A DNA stretch of 64,000 nucleotides, taken from assembly GCA_947623455.1 (NCBI GenBank), contig OX392532.1:868001-932000 (forward strand), read 5' to 3'. The position numbers were made by a program, and so were the translations under genes. Shown in pieces: positions 53,801-62,800 of this stretch. Origin of the DNA: Mimachlamys varia (lineage: Eukaryota; Mollusca; Bivalvia; Pectinida; Pectinidae). Position 1 is the stretch's first letter. The number at the start of each line of letters is the position of its first letter. Under the pieces are notes generated by a model. It searched no databases. It had not been told where the DNA came from and worked only from the letters and a program-made list of their open reading frames with translations.

Positions 53801-56800
53801 CATATTTTGCATCAATTTCATTCTGGTGATTAAGTAAATCTTTTACTGTTATGATATTGGATTCTATCCAGTTTTTAAAGCATAGTGTGTTGTTACCTAA
53901 TTTGATATGTTTATTTCCCCATATTATTTGAGATAGGATACTGCATGCAGATATTGGTTTTGAGTCGGTTCTTTGGGGATTACAGGTTATCCATGCATTG
54001 ATCATATCATAGTAAAAGGGAGATAACTCCCTGCTTTTCTCTAGGGATTTTAATTTATCAATATTGAAATGACAGATTAAGAGATTCGATACCGATAGTT
54101 TCTATTACTTTAAGAGTTTTATTATCCGAAAACTATTTGAAATGGGAATAGATATATATTCCAAGTAACAATTTGTATTGCTGCGGCTATTTTCTCCTTT
54201 AAAAAGTTATATAGACAGACTCACCATGGCATCAATGCCAGGAAGAAGAAGCGAGATGAAGAACAAGACGCACCAGATTTGAGGCAAAGGGAAGTAACTC
54301 AATGCCTTTTGATAAGTAATGAAACCGATAGAAAATCCGCCTGAAATATTATAATTATCAATATAACCATCAATCTGCTTTTACGAGTTTTCCATTTTTG
54401 TGGTAAGGAATCAATGTTCAGCAACATGTGTATATATTGATATTCAGCATAGGAAATAAAGCGATACCGTAGACGTCAAAAAGTCGAGTACTTCTATAGA
54501 AAATCACATACACTAGTAAAAATCATATATTTCCTATCGGTTTGAAGTACATGTATACCGTTTAAATAATCAGGAATCTTGGAGATTAACTTTTCCAAAT
54601 TGGCATTCCTGGTGGAAAGATTTTCCAACAGACTGCTGGCTTTCCAGTGGGAAAAAACTATGCCCCACTCGTGGCTGACTTGTTTTCACACGAGGCTGAA
54701 TTTATCTTAGAGAATATCAGAATAGGTAACAAAACATTACCAAATCTTTCAATTTCACGTTCAGGTATATCGAAGATTTGTTGTCCTAACCGAGTCGATC
54801 GTATATACCCTTTTGAACTCGAAATCAAGAACACAACAGACTCTTTTACATCAGCCTTTGACCTGGAGTCTCAACAATAGTAGTTTCTAAATCAAAGCAG
54901 CAGAGGATAAGATATGGGCCGCTAATTTCGTATCCAATCAAACGTCAAAAAGCTGCCTGAGGTAAAGATTACAATCTTGGATCTCGGTATCGGGGGGAGG
55001 GGGGGGGGGGGGGGGGGTATATGATACTTGCGGTTAGATACTGACCGGAAGTAATAGCACTGGTGATGGGAACGCCGGCTTCCTCCGCCATGACACCTAG
55101 CACGGAGAAGACAACCAACCCATTCAGCAGGCCATACAGTAAGGTTGCAACCGTTGTTGCCATCGCCGCCCTGTTGGAACAGAAATACATCACTAATAAA
55201 ATGCAGGCAAGTAAATGGCATCAAATCAACGTATTACTGTTTTACATCACATTAACCTTTTTTTAATATATTTGAATTTCCAATGAAATTTGATTCCATT
55301 ATTATCTGTTTGAATTAGTCGGGTACATGTTATTAGTCATGTGTTAAAATGATTGTTATGATTGAATATAGCTTTTCACAATCTTAGAAGGTGTCGAATA
55401 ACTTTAAGGGAAATTTAACATCGATGGCTTTGACATTGACTACATCTTCACTTAAATTAAAATGATCAGTTATTGACTTCGTGATGTTGCCCCTTATAAA
55501 GATTATTCGTGAGTCAAAATAGATAGATACTTCAAACAGTTGGTTCTGAACTGGTTGTGACATCCCATCATCATGAGTCCTCCCCATCCCGGCCCGAGAG
55601 TGTAAAACGTCATGAAAGCCGCCTCTATCCATACCTACATTGTATGAGAAGGAGGATAATATGGTTCAGTCTACATGGTTTAGCAAACCACACAAGTTGG
55701 AAATCTATGTTTCAAGGGCTGATTTTAAGTGAAATTATCAAAATTGTATATATCAATTAATAATTTATTTTAATTACAATAAGTGCTAATTGTAATGGGG
55801 GGGGGGACCATTATAGAAGTCCCCGTAACCCCCGCAGTCGGTTCGCAGTGCTGAAATACATGTACGAACTAATCTTCGTAAAAAATCGGGGAATTGAAAT
55901 AAAGACCAATCAGAGGCCAGGAAATGACGGCCATTTTTAATTTGTTCACTCACGAAACTAAGGTTACAGTGTTGTTCGTGGAGTCATAACACATCGACAA
56001 ACATGTAACAAGAAGAAGAGGAAGACACGTAGTAAAACAAAAAAATGACCCACTTTGTTTGGGGATCTTAATAAATATCCATGTAATGGCAATGTATGGC
56101 GTGTTTATCCAATCAAGCATTTATGCGACGTCTTACCTGGATGTGTGCAAGTTTTGAGAAATCGGGAGTGATAAAATACAGCATGCCATCCACTGCACCA
56201 GGGAGAACCAGTGCGCGAGCCCAGATCACAACAGATCAGAAATTTATAACAGGTAGGATAGTTCACTGGTAGAAACATATAACAGGTAGGTTATTGTACT
56301 GGTAGAAATATATAACAGGTAGGATATTTTACTGGTAGAAACATATAACAGGTAGGATATTTTATTGGTAGAAACATATAACAGGTAGGTTATTGTACTA
56401 GTAGAAACATATTACAGGTAGGATATTGTACTGGTAGAAACATATTACAGGTAAGATATTTTACTGGTAGAAACATATAACAGGTAGGATATTGTACTGG
56501 TAGAAACATATAACAGGTAGAATATTTTACTGGTAAAAACATATAACAGGTAGGTTATTGTACTGGTAGAAATATATAACAGGTAGGATAGTTCACTGGT
56601 AGAAACATATAACAGGTAGGTTATTGTACTGGTAGAAATATATATCAGGTAGGATATTTTACTGGTAGAAACATATAACAGGTAGGTTATTTTACTGGTA
56701 AAAATATATAACAGGTAGGATATATTTCGTATATATACATTCGTAACAATGCTCGACAATGTGTAAAAATATCTTCTATGTAATCATGTTTATGTCGAGT

Positions 56801-59800
56801 TTAGATATGTAAACTACCAAAGTCCTTACTAGCGTGATATCGTTGATGTGTAATGTTTACGAACTGCATACATTTGTACTGACAATTAACATAAGTGTGT
56901 ACGTTGATAAAAGCATTCATCGCTACTGTACAAAACAGTGCTTTCAATCATATAGATGCAGACTGTAATTTGAACTTAGACACAAATTGCAAGCGCAAAG
57001 TACTATATAATGTTACGTTACTAATAACATACATACATTATTATTATCTTAGATAGTTGCTCTACGCTCATTCGCATGCAAAGTCACTTTCCATAACTTG
57101 TTTTAAGGACATGCAAGATTAATATATAAACACAATCTGTATTTGGTAACCTTTGCTTCCTAACAGGTAATAATATCCCTAACATATTTACTTCATTTCT
57201 ATATGAGGTACATGAGTTACCTTAAACAATCCTTTTACTTATTTTACAAATTCATCATTATACAGAGAGTTATCTTGTTTTGTCTGAATTCAATACAAAA
57301 CGTAAACAGCATCTTCATATGCTGATAATTTGGTAACGTGATTATATTACATTTCCCAATGACTTGACACTTTAAACACACGCCAAGAACACGACTAGTA
57401 ATGATATTACCTTTCCCAATGACTTGACACTTTAAACACACGCCAGGAACACGACTAGTAATGACATTTCATTTCCCAATGACTTGACACTTTTAACACA
57501 CGCCAGGAACACGACTAGTAATGATATTAACTTTCCCAATGACTTGACACTTTTAACACACGCCAGGAACACGACTAGTAATGATATTACCTTTCCCAAT
57601 GACTTGACACTTTTAACACACGCCAGGAACACGACTAGTAATGTTATTACATTTCCCAATGACTTGACACTTTAAACACACGCCAGGAACACGACTAGTA
57701 ATGATATTACCTTTCCCAATGACTTGACACTTTAAACACACGCCAGGAACACGACTAGTAATGATATTACCTTTCCCAATGACTTGACACTTTTAACACA
57801 CGCCAGGAACACGACTAGTAATGATATTACCTTTCCCAATGACTTGACACTTTAAACACACGCCAGGAACACGACTAGTAATGATATTACATTTCCCAAT
57901 GACTTGACACTTTTAACACACGCCAGGAACACGACTAGTAATGATAATACCTTTCCCAATGACTTGACACTTTTAACACACGCCAGGAACACGACTAGTA
58001 ATGATATTACCTTTCCCAGTGACTTGACACTTTTAACACACGCCAGGAACACGACTAGTAATGATATTACCTTTCCCAATGACTTGACAATGTTAACACA
58101 CGCCAGGAACACGACTAGTAATGATATTACCTTTCCCAATGACTTGACACTTTAAACACACGCCAGGAACACGACTAGTACTGATATTACTTTTCCCAAT
58201 GACTTGACACTTTTAACACACGCCAGGAACACGACTAGTACTGATATTACTTTTCCCAATGACTTGACACTTTAAACACACGCCAGGAACACGACTAGTA
58301 CTGATATTACATTTCCCAATGACTTGACACTTTTAACACACGCCAGGAACACGACTAGTAATGATATTACTTTTCCCAATGACTTGACACTTTTAACACA
58401 CGCCAGGAACACGACTAGTAATGATATTACCTTTCCCAATGACTTGACACTTTTAACACACGCCAGGAACACGACTAGTAATGATACTACCTTTCCCAAT
58501 GACTTGACACTTTTAACACACGCCAGGAACACGACTAGTACTGATATTACATTTCCCAATGACTTGACACTTTTAACACACGCCAGGAACACGACTAGTA
58601 ATGATATTACATTTCCCAATGACTTGACACTTTTAACACACGCCAGGAACACGACTAGTACTGATATTACATTTCCCAATGACTTGACACTTTTAACACA
58701 CGCCAGGAACACGACTAGTAATGATATTACATTTCCCAATGACTTGACACTTTTAACACACGCCAGGAACACGACTAGTAATGATATTACCTTTCCCAAT
58801 GACTTGACACTTTTAACACACGCCAGGAACACGACTAGTAATGATATTACTTTTCCCAATGACTTGACACTTTTAACACACGCCAGGAACACGACTAGTA
58901 ATGATATTACCTTTCCCAATGACTTGACACTTTAAACACACGCCAGGAACACGACTAGTAATGATATTACATTTCCCAATGACTTGACACTTTTAACACA
59001 CGCCAGGAACACGACTAGTAATGATACTACCTTTCCCAATGACTTGACACTTTTAACACACGCCAGGAACACGACTAGTAATGATATTACCTTTCCCAAT
59101 GACTTGACACTTTTAACACACGCCAGGAACACGACTAGTAATGATATTACCTTTCCCAATGACTTGACACTTTTAACACACGCCAGGAACACGACTAGGC
59201 GGACTAGGACGTAATAAAGTATGTATACTCCATTCACATCCCCTATGTCCTCTATTCCACTGGAACGACGCAGGACTTTGTACCTGGCAATTCAAATAGA
59301 AGTATGGTATACGTTACATCAATGAAATCAGGGATATAAGGGTTCCAAAAAAAGAATTATTTTGAAGCCCCCCCCCCCCCCTCGAGATAAAAATGCAATT
59401 TTACACTTTTTGCCAATTTCATCAACAACAGGTATCAATAAGACACCATAGAGCATCGATCGCCAAAATAGAAAGAAACAATATAAAAAAGAGCGATCTC
59501 CAACTATTATTCACCTTACAGATTGATGGCAACCGTAAATGTTTAAGATAATATCGAATTCATGTAAAAAGCTATTTCAATCGATTACTGCTATCGAAAT
59601 GTATAACAAAATACATTTTTCATTTCTTTCAGTGTGTAAACAACGGATGTTATTAATTTTAATACTCCTGTGTAGTTACTGATGTTCTGATACCGTTGAT
59701 TTGGTTCAAACTACATGGTCTGTGTGTGAGCAGGCTGTCAGAGCGAAACCTGGCAGACAATCCGTATAATGTCCGTTAAGCATGACCAAACCATTGACAT

Positions 59801-62800
59801 CAAATGTAAAGTTATCAATGCAATGTTGTTTACCAAGAAACGGTCAGGAATCAGGACAAAAACTATGTTTTTAACAGATAAACTTTATCCATCTGACAGT
59901 GAAGATGGCGTTAACGTTAGGCATAGGTTGTTATTGTCTCCAGGGTTTGTCTGGTGGATTACTATGATTTATATAGTTATATTAATGAATGGTTAGTCTG
60001 CTAATTCTACAAGCTGTCACGTTGTAGTGCTGTACTTCCTGACCGTAAATACAAAATATATATAACAATGACAGTGTAAACATTTGTTAAAACATCTATA
60101 CAAGATGTACTTACATCCAGAATTCCTCTATGGAGGACACAGTGTTTGGCTCTCCTGTGGTGACCTAAAACAGTACGAAATGATATATATATGTGGCCTT
60201 CAAAACTGCTTTCGGAACAAGACAGAAAATTCAAACTGAGTTGCTCAAGGTTAATTTGCACTCGATATCCTGTAGCACAATATTATCGTGTTCATTTCTC
60301 ATACAAAAATAACGCATAACGGTGGTATAGTCTATAAGTAAATCGGTTATGATAAGACCAGGGCCTGTATTAATGAAACCGTTCTCGTGCTCAAGCATGG
60401 ATTTTATACTCAATTTAACTTTTATGTATCTCAACTAAATCACCTTTACGATCAAAAACTGAACTATAACCATGAAATCCAGTATTCAGCTTCAAACCTC
60501 TTCAAATTTTTGCCAAATCCTTTACACAGAAATATTTTTCAAATAAAAATCCATATTTGAGCATGAAAACGGATTCATCAATACGGGCTCAAAGTTCCGG
60601 AAAAGTAAGCGTCTTCTGCTTCATCGACGATACCATCTATGTAAATATTGGTCACATCCAAATAAACGTCAAATCCTCAACGTAAGAATCGAGTCATTCT
60701 TCTCAATTACAACAAGTAAGAACACTAATGAGCATATGAAAAAAACGTCCATGTTCATATCAAGATTATTGCGAAGAGATAATCGGACGAACTGGTACTT
60801 AGTTTTGTCATTGCTACGGACTAGTGACGTAATCACTTTCTTCTTTTCGTCGTCGTCACATTAACCGATATCGAAAGAAACGTATCAAAAAATTTGTGAC
60901 AATGTTCTTATTATTCTTTTAAGATAACCATGCTAATAAACATGTTTTCACCGAAAAACTTCCGTTATATATAAAGGAACATGTAAAAAAATCAGAGAAT
61001 ACTAAAGCGTCAACAAAACCATAATCCGAACTCAAAATTGATTAAACGAGAGGCAAAGAAGGAAAAAAAGAACAATTTACAAGGAGACCCTCGTAACAAA
61101 ATAAGATAATAAGGCCAGATGTTCGAGAGAGTACGCGTCTTCTGCTTCATAGACAACACCCGCCTTGTAAATCTCGGTCACATCCAAGTAAGCATCCATC
61201 CTCAAAATGAGAACCGAGTCATCATTGTCAATCACAACAAGTACACTATTAATCAAACTCCAAAACGTCCATCTTCATATAGCACAAAACACAATACAAG
61301 ATAATCGCAAAAAAACAACGTATGACGCGTTCTTACGCGTTTAAGATAATCATGCTAATATACATGTTTCTACGGAGAAACCTTACGTTGTATATAAAGG
61401 ACTGTTCTGTGGTAACATTCTGTGATGAAGTATTGAGAGGGTGGACACTGCGATGGAACCCTGTGATACACCTGTCTGTGTTCCAGCTATTGTTGCAGCT
61501 TGTCCAAGGAAGCTCCGATTTGAAGGAGTTGACCAGGTACTCAATGATCCAGGATCTCATGGTGGTGTCGTACACCAGGCTGACCATGTTGATGACCAGC
61601 ACAGCCAGGCCAAACCCTTAGTAATATAGTAATGTATGGGAAACCATAATAATATATTAATGTACAGTGAACTCTTTTTCATGCAAAAATGAAAATAATA
61701 ATAATAAATAATTCGAGGTTCTTCTATGCAGTTTTATCATTACCTAAAGGTCGTCGCAAAGCGCCTGACACATTAATAACCGTGGTTATAAGGTTTTAGT
61801 AACCAGCCAATATCGTTCCCAACTCCCTGGGAAACATGCAACCGGTGCCGCACTTTCGGCGCGCACAGCTAGCATTCTACAATTTCTAGCAATTCCTATG
61901 ACATGAACAAGAGGAATAAAGTAGCTTGCTCAAGGATACAACACAAGTGCCGTTGCCAGACTCGAACTCGCAATCCTTCGATCACGAGCCCGACATCCTA
62001 CCAATAGACCGGTGTATGATCAATGGCGTAACACACACATGCTGCACCTTTCAAAATTAGTAATTACAGTGTGTGATACAGGTATTTCTTCTTCTAGGAC
62101 TCGTCATTGATGCTAGGGGCCAAAAGGTAGGAATCGCAATTTTCTAAGTAACATAGAAATAATAAAAAAATGCTAAATCCATGACTTACCTCTAAACAAT
62201 GGACATATATCCCATATCCTCCACGGCCCCTTACCAGAGTACTGAGACAAGGCTATCTCTACGAAATACAATGGAGCCCCACACAGTATCATCAATAAAG
62301 CATACGGAATGAGGAATGCTCCTGTTAACAAAAATGTTAAATGTTGAATATCAATGTTTTATGAAAAAAGTTAACATTATTTACTATTTCAGTACAAAAA
62401 GAAGTAAATACCAGTTTGGTAATGAGTCATGATAGTTTTAGAAAATGCATGTATGGTTTTGAATTCGGCTTTTTGCACAGGTCTACGTTTGTCAATAAAA
62501 TATTGCGGTTCGTCTATTCATCAGCTAATCGTAATGTCATTCAGTTCTCCTCATTGCTCTGGTTTCATTGCATTATCCAATTCTAGAAATTAGTGTTTCT
62601 TCTCCTATGTGTATGCCCTTATATTGCTCCTCACGTAGTTGTTTTGTGGTAATCGGTTGACTTTTTCTTTTTCTACAAGCTAAGAGTTTTACTCAAATGA
62701 TAACTTCAAAGCATTGATTTGTTACAAGGAAATACCAAGAATCACATATCTTAATATTTGGCTAAAAGATTAGCATTGTACTTACCGTTGTGTGTACAAA

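Noticed and set aside
54922..55224. 100-codon frame on - overlapping exon 8 of gene 2
   Set aside because: Out-of-frame shadow of exon 8 plus intron; the real frame has the TM7 motif and correct splice phases.
57340..59198. CRISPR-like array (regular 60-bp repeats)
   Set aside because: There are no unique spacers; the whole 60 bp repeats. The context is an animal intron and the unit is the exon 5 donor.
61945..62014. Functional tRNA gene
   Set aside because: A- and B-box-like sequence is present, but the acceptor stem does not close and a SINE body follows.
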